The notes: generated by a model not told the origin, from the sequence alone. A stretch of 64,000 nucleotides of DNA from Streptomyces noursei (GCF_016917755.1 NZ_CP070326.1:3658001-3722000); one strand, 5' to 3'. Counted from the first letter of the stretch, positions 1-10,733 are shown. Numbers and translations are program-made.

Positions 1-84
1 GCCGCAGCGCTCTCGCCGGAGGCGTCCCTGGCCCTGATCGAATCAGCGGCGGAGGAATACCGAAAATGCGCACCTACGACCTGA
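1..84 (+). CDS. C-terminal end of a helix-turn-helix (Scr1/DUF5753-type) regulator, partial
   Basis: An open frame enters from the left edge and stops at TGA 82-84; its last residues read LSPEASLALIESAAEEYR followed by a few more. This resembles the usual tail of Streptomyces XRE/DUF5753 DNA-binding regulators, which are very often followed by a DUF397 protein, as here. It overlaps the next gene by 19 bases. The helix-turn-helix itself lies outside the window, so the assignment rests on the tail and the neighbour. Confidence 0.6.
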   Translation, partial: AAALSPEASLALIESAAEEYRKCAPTT

Positions 85-335
85 GCACGGCCGAGTGGCA
101 CAAGAGCAGCTACAGCAACGGCGAAGGCGGCAGCTGCGTCGAGGTCGCTCGCTGGCGTAAGAGCAGCTACAGCGGCCACAACAACGACGATTGCGTCGAG
201 GTCCGCGACGACCTCCCCGGCCTCGTCCCCGTCCGTGACAGCAAAAACCCGCACGGACCGGCGCTGGTCTTTCCGGTCGACGGGTGGTCGACATTCGTGG
301 ATGCCGTGAAGAGCGGCCAGTACAAGCCAATCTGA
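66..335 (+). CDS. DUF397 protein with duplicated first half-motif
   Basis: This 89-residue protein has the DUF397 signature: W-[HR]-K-S-S-Y-S, then CVEV, then VPVRDSKNPHGPAL and an aromatic-rich end. DUF397 proteins are small partners of Scr1-type helix-turn-helix regulators, and the end of such a regulator overlaps the start. Unusually, the opening motif occurs twice in a row: WHKSSYSNGEGGSCVEVA (about residues 11-28) and WRKSSYSGHNNDDCVEV (about 30-46). The protein therefore carries one and a half domains. ATG at 66 is the only good start. Biochemical role unknown; family assignment firm. Confidence 0.88.
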   Translation: MRTYDLSTAEWHKSSYSNGEGGSCVEVARWRKSSYSGHNNDDCVEVRDDLPGLVPVRDSKNPHGPALVFPVDGWSTFVDAVKSGQYKPI

Positions 336-385
336 GAGCGCCTCATCCGCGCACCATCCGCGTCTTCGCCACACCATCTCCACAA

Positions 386-415
386 GGCCCCGCCATCCGT
401 CCGGATGTCGGGGCC
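386..415 (+). terminator. Stem-loop terminator after the DUF397 gene
   Basis: GGCCCCG (386-392) pairs with CGGGGCC (409-415), and the loop holds a second paired segment (CATCCG/CGGATG). It lies about 50 bases after the DUF397 stop, before the conservon promoter region. There is no T tract, as is common in Streptomyces. Confidence 0.6.
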
Positions 416-589
416 GCATCACGTTACCGACCGGTCATCGACGACTGAATGCGACCTTCCACACTTCTCCGTCCACGCACGTCAAGGACCCTTACGGCGT
501 GTCAGGCGACAGGTAGCATCCGGTGATGTTCGGCGGCACGGCAGCCGTGGCGGCCGAGACATCCCCGTCCGTCCCAAACGAGGATCTCG

Positions 590-2083
590 ATGACATCCAT
601 ACCGCAGGCGCTGTTGTGGTGCCTCAGCGCAGGTACGGCCGCCGCCGTGGTGCTGGCGGCGCTCCTGGTCCGCGTGCGCAAGGAGCGGGCCGGCCTCAGA
701 GCCCGCCTGACCGCAGCCGAGGAACACAACAGCGCCACGCTCCACAGCAACACGGAGCTGTCGGCCAGGCTGCGGGCCACCGAGGCCGAGATCCGGCACC
801 TGGCCGAGGCCCGGCTGCCCGACCTGACCCTGGCGCTGGCCCATCCGCACGTACCGGTGCGCGGTCTGCTGGACAAACGATTCGGCGGGTCGGGGACCGA
901 CGAGGCGCTGGAGGCCGTGCTGACGCAGGTCGGCGAGGCGATCACCAAGGAGCGCACCCGGGTCGACGCGGCGGCGCAGTCCACGCTGCGCGGCGCGACC
1001 ACCACGATCCAGGCGCTGCTGTACCAGGTGCAGACCTCGTTGCAGACGATGCAGCACAAGTACGACGACCCGCAGATCGCGCAGGACCTGCTCGACGCGG
1101 ACTTCCTCAACGAGCAGGCGCTGCGCCGCGTCCAGGCCACCGGCGTCGTGTGCGGTGCCTGGCCGGGTCTGACCCGCGAGGACTCCTACCTCGCGGAGCT
1201 GGTGGTGGGCGCCACCTCGCGGCTGCGCGGCTACGAGCGGGTGCAGGTCAGCAACCAGCTGCGGGACCCGGTCGCGGTGGTGGCACGGGCCGTCGAGCCG
1301 ATCGCGATCACCGTCACCGAGCTGCTGGCGAACGCGCTGCACCACTCGCACCGGGAGCTGCCGGTCTCCGTCACGCTCCAGCAGGGCAGCCGCGGCGCCT
1401 CGGTGATCATCGACGACTACGGCGTCGGCATGCACGACGACGAGATCAAGCACGCGATGGAGCTGCTGGCGGGCGGCGACAGCCTGCTGCTGACGCAGCT
1501 CGGCGACCCGCCCCGGTCGGGCTTCGCCGCCGCCGGCCAGCTGGTGCGGCAGTACGGATTCGGGGTGCACGTGGAGCCGTCGCCGTACGGCGGGGTGCGG
1601 GCCGTGGTCTACATCCCGGGCGATCCGCTGCTGACCGTCCTCGACGCGGGCGCGCGGCCGATCTCGGTGATGGCGCCGATGCCGCACCGGGCCCCCGGCG
1701 GGCCGCGGGACCGGGCGGCGGTGCCGTCCACGATGCCGACCGGGGCGAGCGCCCCGGCCACCCCCGCGGCGGCCATGCCGGCGCCGCGCCCCGCGCCGGC
1801 CGAGCCCTACGCGGCGCCCGCGCAGCCGGCGCCGGCGGCCGCCGCACCGGAGCCGCAGCAGTCGCACCAGGACCAGGCGCCGGCCGAGGGTGAGTTGCCG
1901 CGCCGGCGCCGTCGTCGGCCGCAGTCCGAGCCGCAGCCCGAGTCCCACCCCGACACGATCAACCTGCGCTCCCCGGAGGAGACGGGGTCCCGCTGGGCGG
2001 CGCTCCAGCGAGGCACCGAGTCCGGGCGGGCCGCAGCCCATTCAGAACCCCCGCGCAGTCCCGAAGGGAACGCCCAGTCATGA
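590..2083 (+). CDS. cvnA: Conservon histidine-kinase-like ATPase CvnA
   Basis: 497 residues. One membrane segment lies near residues 9-27, followed by a helical region and an HATPase_c domain. The N box is visible (E244 to N248, TELLANAL) and the G1 box starts at D275-D276 with YGVGM. There is no obvious phospho-accepting H box, as usual for CvnA proteins. The last ~140 residues are a Pro/Ala-rich tail. It is the first gene of a five-protein conservon plus a second P450; its stop overlaps the next start (ATGA at 2080). CvnA proteins act at the membrane and assemble with CvnB, C and D in a G-protein-like complex affecting development in Streptomyces. GAGGA lies 5 bases before the ATG. Confidence 0.93.
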   Translation: MTSIPQALLWCLSAGTAAAVVLAALLVRVRKERAGLRARLTAAEEHNSATLHSNTELSARLRATEAEIRHLAEARLPDLTLALAHPHVPVRGLLDKRFGGSGTDEALEAVLTQVGEAITKERTRVDAAAQSTLRGATTTIQALLYQVQTSLQTMQHKYDDPQIAQDLLDADFLNEQALRRVQATGVVCGAWPGLTREDSYLAELVVGATSRLRGYERVQVSNQLRDPVAVVARAVEPIAITVTELLANALHHSHRELPVSVTLQQGSRGASVIIDDYGVGMHDDEIKHAMELLAGGDSLLLTQLGDPPRSGFAAAGQLVRQYGFGVHVEPSPYGGVRAVVYIPGDPLLTVLDAGARPISVMAPMPHRAPGGPRDRAAVPSTMPTGASAPATPAAAMPAPRPAPAEPYAAPAQPAPAAAAPEPQQSHQDQAPAEGELPRRRRRRPQSEPQPESHPDTINLRSPEETGSRWAALQRGTESGRAAAHSEPPRSPEGNAQS

Positions 2084-2508
2084 ACAGCCCCACCCGTCGC
2101 CGTGTCACCGAGGACAAGTCCTGGGTGCTGGCTCCCCTGTTGGAGCTGCCGCATGTCGTCCACGCCGCCGTCATCTCCGGCGACGGCTTCATCGAGGGTG
2201 CCTCGCCGGGCCTGTCGCGGGAGGCCGCGGAGGGCGTCGCGGCGATGATGTCGGCGCTCCAGGGCGCGGGGCGCGCGGTCACCGCGGCGTTCACCGAGCA
2301 GGACGACGCGCGGCTGCGGCAGACCGTGATCGAGTCCGACGAGGGTTTCGTTTTCGCGATACCGGCGGGTGAGAACACCTGCCTGGCCGTTTTCGCCGAC
2401 CCGGAGGTGAACATGGGCGTCGTCGCGCACCACATGCAGATCCAGGTGACGACCCTGGGCAAGAAGGTCATGAACAGCCCGGCTCGGGACCTCGGCAGCC
2501 AAGCATGA
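2080..2508 (+). CDS. cvnB: Conservon roadblock/LC7 protein CvnB
   Basis: 142 residues forming a single roadblock/LC7 domain (MglB-like), typical of CvnB. It has the VHAAVISGDGFIEG segment and the conserved long helix EAAEGVAAMMSAL. In other conservons CvnB binds CvnA and the GTPase CvnD and is thought to modulate GTP hydrolysis. It is coupled by 4-base overlaps to cvnA before it and cvnC after it, so all are made from one transcript. Confidence 0.93.
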   Translation: MNSPTRRRVTEDKSWVLAPLLELPHVVHAAVISGDGFIEGASPGLSREAAEGVAAMMSALQGAGRAVTAAFTEQDDARLRQTVIESDEGFVFAIPAGENTCLAVFADPEVNMGVVAHHMQIQVTTLGKKVMNSPARDLGSQA

Positions 2509-2867
2509 CGCCGCGCCAGAGCAGCGGACGGCGCCTCGTACCGGCCTATCTGGCGACCGGCGGACGCGCCCAACCGAGCCGCAACACGTTGGACCGGCTG
2601 ACCGTGCTGATCAGTGTGGACATGCCGATCACCAGCGAAGTGCGCCCCGAAGAGCACCGGATCCTGGAGCTGCTCCAGCCCGGGGCGCTGACTCTGGCCG
2701 AGGTGGCCGCCCACCTTCACCTGCCGGTGAGCGTGGTGAAGGTGCTGGTGGCCGACCTCGTCGATGCCGGGCGCCTGCACGCCCGAGTCCCCATACCCGA
2801 AGCCGAGCAATTCGACCGGCAGATCCTGGAGAGGGTTCTCGATGGACTCCGCTCTCTCAAGTCCTAG
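2505..2867 (+). CDS. cvnC: Conservon DUF742 protein CvnC
   Basis: 120 residues of the DUF742 family. The middle reads RPEEHRILELLQPGALTLAE followed by VAAHLHLPVSVVKVLVADLV, a winged-helix-like fold, and the end is ILERVLDGLRSL. CvnC is the third protein of the conservon complex; its molecular job is not known. The start ATG at 2505 overlaps the cvnB stop; the stop at 2867 lies inside the cvnD start region. Confidence 0.92.
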   Translation: MTPRQSSGRRLVPAYLATGGRAQPSRNTLDRLTVLISVDMPITSEVRPEEHRILELLQPGALTLAEVAAHLHLPVSVVKVLVADLVDAGRLHARVPIPEAEQFDRQILERVLDGLRSLKS

Positions 2868-3468
2868 CCCCGGCGCCGGGACCGGCAACATGTACCTCCG
2901 CGGCGAGAACCAGACGCTGGTGAAGCTGCTGGTCGCCGGCCCGTTCGGAGTCGGCAAGACCACGCTCATCCGCGCGCTCTCGGAAACCCCGCCGCTGCAC
3001 ACCGAAGAGGTGATGACGCAGAGCGGCGCGATGGTCGACGACCTCGCCGGCGTGCGGGACAAGACCACCACCACCGTCGCCATCGACTTCGGGCGGCTGA
3101 CGCTGCCCGGGGACCTGGTGCTGTACCTGTTCGGCACGCCCGGGCAGAAGCGGTTCCGCCCGCTGTGGCAGGACATCGCCCGCGGTGCGCTGGGCGCCCT
3201 GGTCCTCGCGGACACCCGCCGGCTGGCGGACTCGTTCGAGGTGATGGACATCGTGGAGGAGGCCGGGCTGCGCTACGCGGTCGCGGTCAACACCTTCCCC
3301 GACGCCCCGCAGTACGACGTGGAGAAGATGCGCGAGGCGCTCGACCTGCACCCGGACACCCCGTTGGTGCTGTGCGACGCCCGGGACCGGGCGCAGTCCG
3401 TCGACGCACTGATCGCGCTGGTCCGACACGTCCTGGACCACACGCCCGAGGAGAACCCGAACCCGTGA
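2842..3468 (+). CDS. cvnD: Conservon small GTPase CvnD
   Basis: 208 residues with a P-loop GPFGVGKTT (residues 33-41), a G3-like FGTPGQKRF and an NTFPDA segment where most Ras-like proteins have NKxD. This matches the MglA/Ras-like GTPases of conservons. The longer open frame begins at 2764, but ATG 2842 is preceded by GGAGAGG at good distance and gives the usual CvnD start, overlapping cvnC by 26 bases. The GTG start of the P450 overlaps the stop by 4 bases. Confidence 0.93.
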   Translation: MDSALSSPSPGAGTGNMYLRGENQTLVKLLVAGPFGVGKTTLIRALSETPPLHTEEVMTQSGAMVDDLAGVRDKTTTTVAIDFGRLTLPGDLVLYLFGTPGQKRFRPLWQDIARGALGALVLADTRRLADSFEVMDIVEEAGLRYAVAVNTFPDAPQYDVEKMREALDLHPDTPLVLCDARDRAQSVDALIALVRHVLDHTPEENPNP

Positions 3469-4883
3469 CTTCCCCGTACGAGCCGGGCGCCGCCCAGCCG
3501 CCGTCCTGCCCCGGACAGGCCGTTCCGCCGACGCAGGCCGCCGCTCCGCCGCCGGGCTGTCCGGCGCACGGGATGCCGCAGGCCCCGGCGCAACCGGACG
3601 CGTACGCGCCGGTGAGGCTGTACGGGCCGGAGTTCGCCGCCGACCCGCAGCGGATCTACGCGCATCTGCGGCAGTACGGGGCGGTGGCCCCGGTGGAGAT
3701 CGCGCCCGAGGTGCCCGCGCTGCTGGTGACGGACTACCGGGCGGCGCTGGAGCTGCTGAACGACGACACCACCTGGTCCAAGGACTCCCGGGCCTGGATG
3801 CAGACCGTCCCGCCGGACACGCCGGTCATGCCGATGCTGCACTGGCGGCCGAACGTCTTCTACAGCGACGGGCCGGCGCACGTCCGCTACCGCGACGTCA
3901 TCGTCGACAGCTTCAAGCTCGTCGAGCCGCACGAGCTGCGGGCCCGGGTGCACGACGCGGCGGACACCCTGATCCGGCGGTTCGGCGACCGCGGCGAGGC
4001 GGATCTGATCGCGGACTACGCGCGGCTGATCCCGCTGCTGATGTTCAACTCCCTCTTCGGGCTGCCCGATTCGTACAGCGACCGGCTGATCGCGGCGATC
4101 GCCGGAATGATGGAGGGCAACTCGCCGGAGGAGGCGCAGGCCGCCAACGAGGCGTACACGCAGTACATCATGGAGCTGGTCGGCGCGAAGAAGGCACAGC
4201 GCGGGCCGGACCTCACCTCGTGGATGATGGACCATCCCAACGAGCTGGGCGACGAGGAACTGATCCACAACATCATCCTCGTGATGGGGGCGGGCAACGA
4301 GCCGCTGGCCAACCTCATCGGCAACGCCCTCTCCCGCATGCTGTCGGACGACCGCTACTACAACACCGTCTCCGGCGGGGCACTGACCGTCCACGACGCC
4401 ATCAACGAGGTGCTGTGGAACGACCCGCCGATGGCCAACTACTCCGCGCACTTCCCGGTCCGGGACGTCTTCTTCCACGGCACCTGGGTGCGCGCCGGGC
4501 AGCTGGTGATGGTGTCGTACGCGGCGGCCAACAGCCAGTTCGACACCACGGGCGCCCAAGGCCCGGGGTCGGGCAGCGGATCACACCTGGCGTGGGCGGC
4601 GGGGCCGCACGCCTGTCCGGTGAAGCGGCACGCGCTGCTGATCGCCATCACCGCGATCGAGCGGCTCACCGCCTGGCTCTCGGACATCGAACTCGCCGTC
4701 CACCCAAGTGAGTTGGAGTGGCGCAACGGGGCCTTCCACCGGGCCTTGGCCGCCCTCCCGACCCGCTTCACCCCCATCACCCCGGACCAGGCAGGAGCCA
4801 CGCCATGGCAGACCAGCGGCCCTTCGTCATCGACCCCACCGGAGCCGACGTCCACGGCGAAGCAGCCCGCCTCCGCGCACTAG
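3465..4883 (+). CDS. Cytochrome P450, CYP157-like, without the ExxR motif
   Basis: 472 residues from GTG 3465, which overlaps the cvnD stop. Residues 1 to about 45 are Pro/Ala-rich. The heme loop is [12 protein letters not shown], so the heme-ligand Cys is present but followed by Pro. The K-helix, normally ExxR, reads E315-V-L-W318: the Arg is Trp. The I-helix reads GAGNEPLAN, without the usual acid-Thr pair. Loss of ExxR is a known hallmark of the CYP157 family, whose genes sit in conservons. It may be a structural or regulatory heme protein rather than a normal oxygenase; that is inference. Its end overlaps the next P450 by 79 bases. Confidence 0.92.
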   Translation: MTSPYEPGAAQPPSCPGQAVPPTQAAAPPPGCPAHGMPQAPAQPDAYAPVRLYGPEFAADPQRIYAHLRQYGAVAPVEIAPEVPALLVTDYRAALELLNDDTTWSKDSRAWMQTVPPDTPVMPMLHWRPNVFYSDGPAHVRYRDVIVDSFKLVEPHELRARVHDAADTLIRRFGDRGEADLIADYARLIPLLMFNSLFGLPDSYSDRLIAAIAGMMEGNSPEEAQAANEAYTQYIMELVGAKKAQRGPDLTSWMMDHPNELGDEELIHNIILVMGAGNEPLANLIGNALSRMLSDDRYYNTVSGGALTVHDAINEVLWNDPPMANYSAHFPVRDVFFHGTWVRAGQLVMVSYAAANSQFDTTGAQGPGSGSGSHLAWAAGPHACPVKRHALLIAITAIERLTAWLSDIELAVHPSELEWRNGAFHRALAALPTRFTPITPDQAGATPWQTSGPSSSTPPEPTSTAKQPASAH

Positions 4884-6031
4884 GCCCCGCGGCCCGGATC
4901 GAGCTGCCCGGCGGCATCCGAGCCTGGGGCGTGACCGGTCACGCCCTGCTCAAACAGCTGCTCACCGACGACCGGATCTCCAAGAACCCGAGGGACCACT
5001 GGCCGGAGTGGCAGCGCCCGGAGATCCGCGGCAGCTGGCTCCAGTCGTGGATCGGCGTGACGAACATGTTCACCGCCTACGGCCCCGACCACCGGCGGCT
5101 GCGGAAGCTGATCGCCCCGGCGTTCACCGCGCGCCGCACGGACGCGATGGTGCCGCGGGTGGAGCAGATCACCCGCGACTTACTGGACGGGCTGGCGGCG
5201 CGCCCCGCGGGCGAGGTGATCGACCTGCGGGAATCCTTCAACCACCCGCTCCCCATGCAGGTGATCTGCGAGCTGTTCGGCTACCCGGAGGGTGCGCCGC
5301 GGAGCGAACTGGCCCGCGTCGTCGCCGAGATCATGGACACCACGGCCACCCCGGAGCAGGCCGCGGCGACCCAGCTGGCGGTGGCCGAGCTGCTCGGTTC
5401 GCTGGTCGCGGCCAAGCGCGCGGAGCCCACGGACGACCTGACCAGCCTGCTGGTCGCGGCCCGGGACGACGAGGGCCAGGGGATGACCGAGCGGGAGCTG
5501 CTGGACACCCTGCTGCTGGTCATCGGCGCCGGCCACGAGACCACCGTGGACCTGCTGGGGAACGCGGTGTTCGCGCTGCTGACCCACCCCGAGCAGCTGA
5601 AGCTGGTGCGGGCGGGCGGCGCGTCGTGGAACGACGTGATCGAGGAGACGCTGCGCTGGTCGCCGAGCATCGCCAGCCTGCCGCTGCGGTTCGCCGTCGA
5701 GGACGTCGAGCTGCCGCACGGCGAGGTGATCCGCAAAGGCGAGGCGCTGCTGCCGATGTACGCGGCGGCGGGCCGGGACCCCGAGCAACACGGCGCGGAC
5801 GCCGTCACGTTCGACGTCCGGCGGGCGGCCCAGGAGCACCTGGCGTTCGGGCACGGGGTGCACCACTGCATCGGCGCGCCGCTGGCCCGGCTGGAGGCAC
5901 GGACCGCGCTGCCGGCGCTCTTCGAACGGTTCCCGGACATCCATCTGGCCGTGCCGGCCGAGGAGTTGGCGCCGGCCGGCGGATTCATCGCGGGCGGGCT
6001 GGCGAGCCTGCCGGTGCGACTGACGGCCTGA
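4805..6031 (+). CDS. Cytochrome P450, canonical, second P450 of the conservon
   Basis: 408 residues from ATG 4805, with AGGAG 7 bases upstream, starting [13 protein letters not shown]. All P450 hallmarks are intact: I-helix GAGHETT, K-helix E281-T-L-R284, and heme loop [14 protein letters not shown] with Cys355. It resembles CYP154/CYP107-type soluble actinobacterial P450s. CYP157 and CYP154 genes are known to pair in some conservons, so a CYP154-like identity is likely but not proven. Electrons must come from ferredoxin and reductase encoded elsewhere. The longer upstream frame from 4718 is rejected because it starts deep inside the previous gene without a binding site. Confidence 0.92.
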   Translation: MADQRPFVIDPTGADVHGEAARLRALGPAARIELPGGIRAWGVTGHALLKQLLTDDRISKNPRDHWPEWQRPEIRGSWLQSWIGVTNMFTAYGPDHRRLRKLIAPAFTARRTDAMVPRVEQITRDLLDGLAARPAGEVIDLRESFNHPLPMQVICELFGYPEGAPRSELARVVAEIMDTTATPEQAAATQLAVAELLGSLVAAKRAEPTDDLTSLLVAARDDEGQGMTERELLDTLLLVIGAGHETTVDLLGNAVFALLTHPEQLKLVRAGGASWNDVIEETLRWSPSIASLPLRFAVEDVELPHGEVIRKGEALLPMYAAAGRDPEQHGADAVTFDVRRAAQEHLAFGHGVHHCIGAPLARLEARTALPALFERFPDIHLAVPAEELAPAGGFIAGGLASLPVRLTA

Positions 6032-6055
6032 GCCGGGCGGCCCCCGGCAGCATGC

Positions 6056-6089
6056 GGCCCCGCCACCGGTTGCGTCCGGTGGCGGGGCC
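6056..6089 (+). terminator. Terminator of the conservon operon
   Basis: A perfect 14-base inverted repeat, GGCCCCGCCACCGG (6056-6069) and its complement (6076-6089), with a 6-base loop, 25 bases after the last P450 stop. It could also serve the converging TerB gene. Confidence 0.8.
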
Positions 6090-6153
6090 GTCCTCGTGCC
6101 GGACGGCGCCTGGGGGCGGGGCGCCGCCGTGGGCCGGGGTCTCTTCCGGCGAC

Positions 6154-6873
6154 CTAGCCGCGGTAGCGCGGCGAGCGGGCCGCCGCGGCCAGCAGGCGGC
6201 CGATGTCCTCCGGGCGGAGCGTCAGGGCGGCGCCGGCGGTGCTGAGCACCTCGCGTTCGGCGGGGGTGCAGGGGCCGTCGGCGAGGGCGATCCGCGCGCC
6301 CTGGAGGAGCAGCGATTCCCGCCCGGCGGGGGCGAGGTGCGGCGCCAGCGGCTCCAGCGCCTCGTGGAGCTCTATGGCCAGCGCGGTGCCGCACGGGTCG
6401 AGGCCCCGATGTCCGCAGTGGCCGCCGGTGGCGGCCTGGTACGTGCCGGTCATCCGGCCGGTGTCGGCGGCCAGCGCGGCGAGCAGGGTGAGCAGGTGGT
6501 CCTCGGTGCAGTCGGCGGAACCGGCCGCGCGGACGGCGGCGACCGCGGTGTCGCGGACCGCGCGGGAGGCCGTGCCACCGGCCGCCAGCAGGGCCAGGGT
6601 CAGGGTGTGGACGGCGTCCCGGAGCATCGCGGAGAACCGGACGGTGGTGGGGTGGTCGAGCGCGTCCAGCCCGAAGTGGCCCTGGCAGGCGGAGCATTCG
6701 AGGATCGGCCCGGCGTCGCCGCGGGCGAGGACGGGAATGCCGAGGACGGTGAGGCGGCGCCGGCCGGTGCGGCGGAGGTAGTTGCGGTCGCCGCCGCAGT
6801 CGGGACAGAAGAACTCGCCGTCGGCGACGGTCCGCCACGATGTGCGCACCCCCACCACACATACGTTGCGCAT
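6154..6873 (-). CDS. TerB-family protein with N-terminal zinc ribbon
   Basis: 239 residues. The first 65 carry two CxxC pairs (C23/C26 in FCPDCGG and C60/C63 in ECSACQG), a zinc ribbon. Residues ~75-235 are helical and match TerB-like tellurite-resistance/calcium-signalling proteins (ALLAAGG, then ALADGPCTPAEREVLSTA, the typical second TerB half). The function of this small family is unknown. GGAGGG lies 8 bases before ATG 6873; GTG at 6876 is an alternative start. It stands alone, convergent with the conservon. Confidence 0.8.
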   Translation of the reverse strand: MRNVCVVGVRTSWRTVADGEFFCPDCGGDRNYLRRTGRRRLTVLGIPVLARGDAGPILECSACQGHFGLDALDHPTTVRFSAMLRDAVHTLTLALLAAGGTASRAVRDTAVAAVRAAGSADCTEDHLLTLLAALAADTGRMTGTYQAATGGHCGHRGLDPCGTALAIELHEALEPLAPHLAPAGRESLLLQGARIALADGPCTPAEREVLSTAGAALTLRPEDIGRLLAAAARSPRYRG

Positions 6874-7084
6874 CACGTCAGCCCTCCGTCATTCCCCACA
6901 GCCTTGAGGACATGGGAGGCGCCCCCATCGGCCACTTCGCCTTTCGTTACGTGATGTTAGCCACATCGGTGATGCGTCGTCAGCACCTCGTATCGGACAA
7001 CGGATGCTCCGCTGGCCGGAATACAGGCGGGGATGCGTACGGAGTGTGTACGGGACGCGGAACGCCCGCAGGGCGGATGCGGAA

Positions 7085-7121
7085 CGGCCCCGCCGCTCCG
7101 GGGTGCGGAGCGGCGGGGCCG
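7085..7121 (-). terminator. Terminator of leuA
   Basis: A perfect 16-base inverted repeat (7085-7100 and 7106-7121) with a 5-base loop, 26 bases past the leuA stop. Confidence 0.85.
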
Positions 7122-7146
7122 TGCGCGAGGTGACGCGAGGGGGGGG

Positions 7147-9038
<1,892 letters not shown>

Positions 9039-9196
9039 GATGCACAGTACGTTAGCGGAGGCGCGCAAGATCCGCAGTCGCGTATCAGTATGCGGGATCG
9101 CCCGGACGTAGCGCCGAATATGCGACCAACCACACGTTTTCGGGAACTTCGGCCGCTGCCAGTGACAGACGCATTACGCAGTGCCACCGTTTCCCT

Positions 9197-10288
9197 ATGA
9201 AGGAATCCGTGACCCAGACGCGCATCACACCAGCCCCCACGACGCCGGTCTTCTGCACGATCGTGCCGCCGCACATCCTCGGCAGGCTCGCCGAGTCCGA
9301 CGACCCCGCCTGGCACGAGCCCGCCCGCCGCACCCTGGAGCACGACGCCCTCCACCGCACCCGCCGCACCGGTCTCGCCGCCCAGGCCCGCGCCCCGCAG
9401 GAGGCCCGGGCCGCCGCCGACAAGCCCAACCGCACCGTCTACGACGCCGGCCACCAGCAGGACCTGCCCGGCACCAAGGTCCACTCCGAGACCGACGGCC
9501 CCTCCAAGGACGCCTCCGTCAACCGTGCGCACGCCGGCCTCGGCGCCACCTTCGAGCTCTACCTGAAGGTCTACGGCCGCAAGTCCATCGACGGCGCCGG
9601 CCTCCCGCTGGACGCCACCGTCCACTACGGCGAGAAGTACGACAACGCCTTCTGGGACGGCCAGCGCATGGTCTTCGGCGACGGCGACGGCCGGCTCTTC
9701 AAGGACTTCACCATCCCCGTCGACGTCATCGGCCACGAGCTGACCCACGGCGTCACCCAATACACCGCCAACCTCGACTACCAGGCCCAGTCCGGCGCCC
9801 TGAACGAATCCATCTCCGACGTCTTCGGCTCCCTGATCAAGCAGTACGCGCTGAACCAGACCGCCGACCAGGCCGACTGGCTGATCGGCGCGGACCTGCT
9901 CGCCCCGGGCGTGCACGGCAAGGCGCTGCGCTCGATGAAGGCCCCCGGCACCGCCTACGACGACCCGCAGCTCGGCAAGGACCCGCAGCCCGCCACGATG
10001 GCCGGCTACGTCCAGACCGCCGACGACAACGGCGGCGTCCACCTGAACTCCGGCATCCCCAACCACGCCTTCTACATCGTCGCCAGCGCGCTGGGCGGCA
10101 AGGCGTGGGAGCGCGCGGGCCAGATCTGGTACGACGTCCTGACCGGCGGCCACCTGGCCAAGAACGCCCAGTTCGCCGACTTCGCCAACCTCACCGTGCA
10201 GGCCGCCCAGACCCGCTACGGCGCGTCCGGCGCCGAGCACGAGGCCGTGGTCAAGGCGTGGTCCCAGGTGGGCGTGCTCGGCAAGTAG
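9197..10288 (+). CDS. M4 metalloprotease, protealysin-like
   Basis: 363 residues, a thermolysin-family zinc protease. Zinc ligands H180-E-L-T-H184 and E204 (GALNESISD) have thermolysin spacing, and the later NGGVHLNSGIPN carries the active-site His. There is no signal peptide. Instead the start has C20-T-I-V-P-P-H-I-L28, matching the short protealysin-type propeptide (PPxxL), and a variable ~50-residue linker precedes the catalytic part. Protealysin-like enzymes are often intracellular or exported without a classical signal, and have a short propeptide that is cut off. The next gene encodes a likely emfourin inhibitor, supporting this subfamily. Confidence 0.92.
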   Translation: MKESVTQTRITPAPTTPVFCTIVPPHILGRLAESDDPAWHEPARRTLEHDALHRTRRTGLAAQARAPQEARAAADKPNRTVYDAGHQQDLPGTKVHSETDGPSKDASVNRAHAGLGATFELYLKVYGRKSIDGAGLPLDATVHYGEKYDNAFWDGQRMVFGDGDGRLFKDFTIPVDVIGHELTHGVTQYTANLDYQAQSGALNESISDVFGSLIKQYALNQTADQADWLIGADLLAPGVHGKALRSMKAPGTAYDDPQLGKDPQPATMAGYVQTADDNGGVHLNSGIPNHAFYIVASALGGKAWERAGQIWYDVLTGGHLAKNAQFADFANLTVQAAQTRYGASGAEHEAVVKAWSQVGVLGK

Positions 10289-10355
10289 CCCGCCGCCCCG
10301 GGGAGGGTGTGGTCGCCGGCGCGACTATTCCCTCCCCTTCGGGTAGAAGCCCCCC

Positions 10356-10622
10356 ATGCGCATCCACATCCGCCGCACCGGCGGCTTCGCCGGCATCGAG
10401 CGCCACGCCGAGATCGACACCGCAGACCGCGCCGACGCCGTCGACTGGCACACCCTCGCCGACCGCGCCCTGGCCGCCGCCCACGCCGCCCCGCCCGCCG
10501 GCGTCCCCGACGGCTTCCGCTACACCCTCACCGTCGACGACCGGACCGCCTACTGCACCGACCCCCAGCTCACCGACGACCAACGCGAACTGATCACCCG
10601 CGTACTGAAAGAGGGGGCGTAG
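10356..10622 (+). CDS. Probable emfourin-type protease inhibitor
   Basis: 88 residues starting MRIHIRRTGGFAGIERHAEID, then a helical middle, then YTLTVDDRTAYCTDPQL and a helix at the end. The RTGGFAGI start and the F-x-Y-x-L-x-V strand match emfourin, the inhibitor encoded with protealysin-like M4 proteases. It lies 67 bases after the protease gene in the same direction. By analogy it binds the mature protease active site and keeps it silent inside the cell. The family assignment is from pattern memory plus context. Confidence 0.78.
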   Translation: MRIHIRRTGGFAGIERHAEIDTADRADAVDWHTLADRALAAAHAAPPAGVPDGFRYTLTVDDRTAYCTDPQLTDDQRELITRVLKEGA

Positions 10623-10696
10623 GCGGGGGCATAGGCGGGCGGGGCCCACCACCCCCATCCCCAACCCCGTTCCGGACCGGGCGAGTTGCACACCCC

Positions 10697-10725
10697 TTGA
10701 CACCGTTACCGACGGTTAACAGGAT
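10697..10725 (+). promoter_or_regulatory. Promoter of the beta-glucosidase gene with internal inverted repeat
   Basis: A perfect -35 TTGACA (10697-10702) is followed after 17 bases by CAGGAT (10720-10725). The transcript would begin at or just before the ATG at 10734, so it may be leaderless. The spacer holds ACCGT (10702-10706) and ACGGT (10712-10716), an inverted repeat that could be a repressor site. Inferred only. Confidence 0.5.
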
Positions 10726-10733
10726 CCCGGGAC

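Noticed and set aside
523-1893. Long plus-strand frame overlapping cvnA
   Set aside because: Low-complexity Arg/Gly/Pro translation in the wrong frame of a well-supported gene; typical high-GC shadow.
3465-6031. Part of a natural-product gene cluster because of two P450 genes
   Set aside because: Both belong to the conservon operon; no synthase, transporter or tailoring genes are adjacent.
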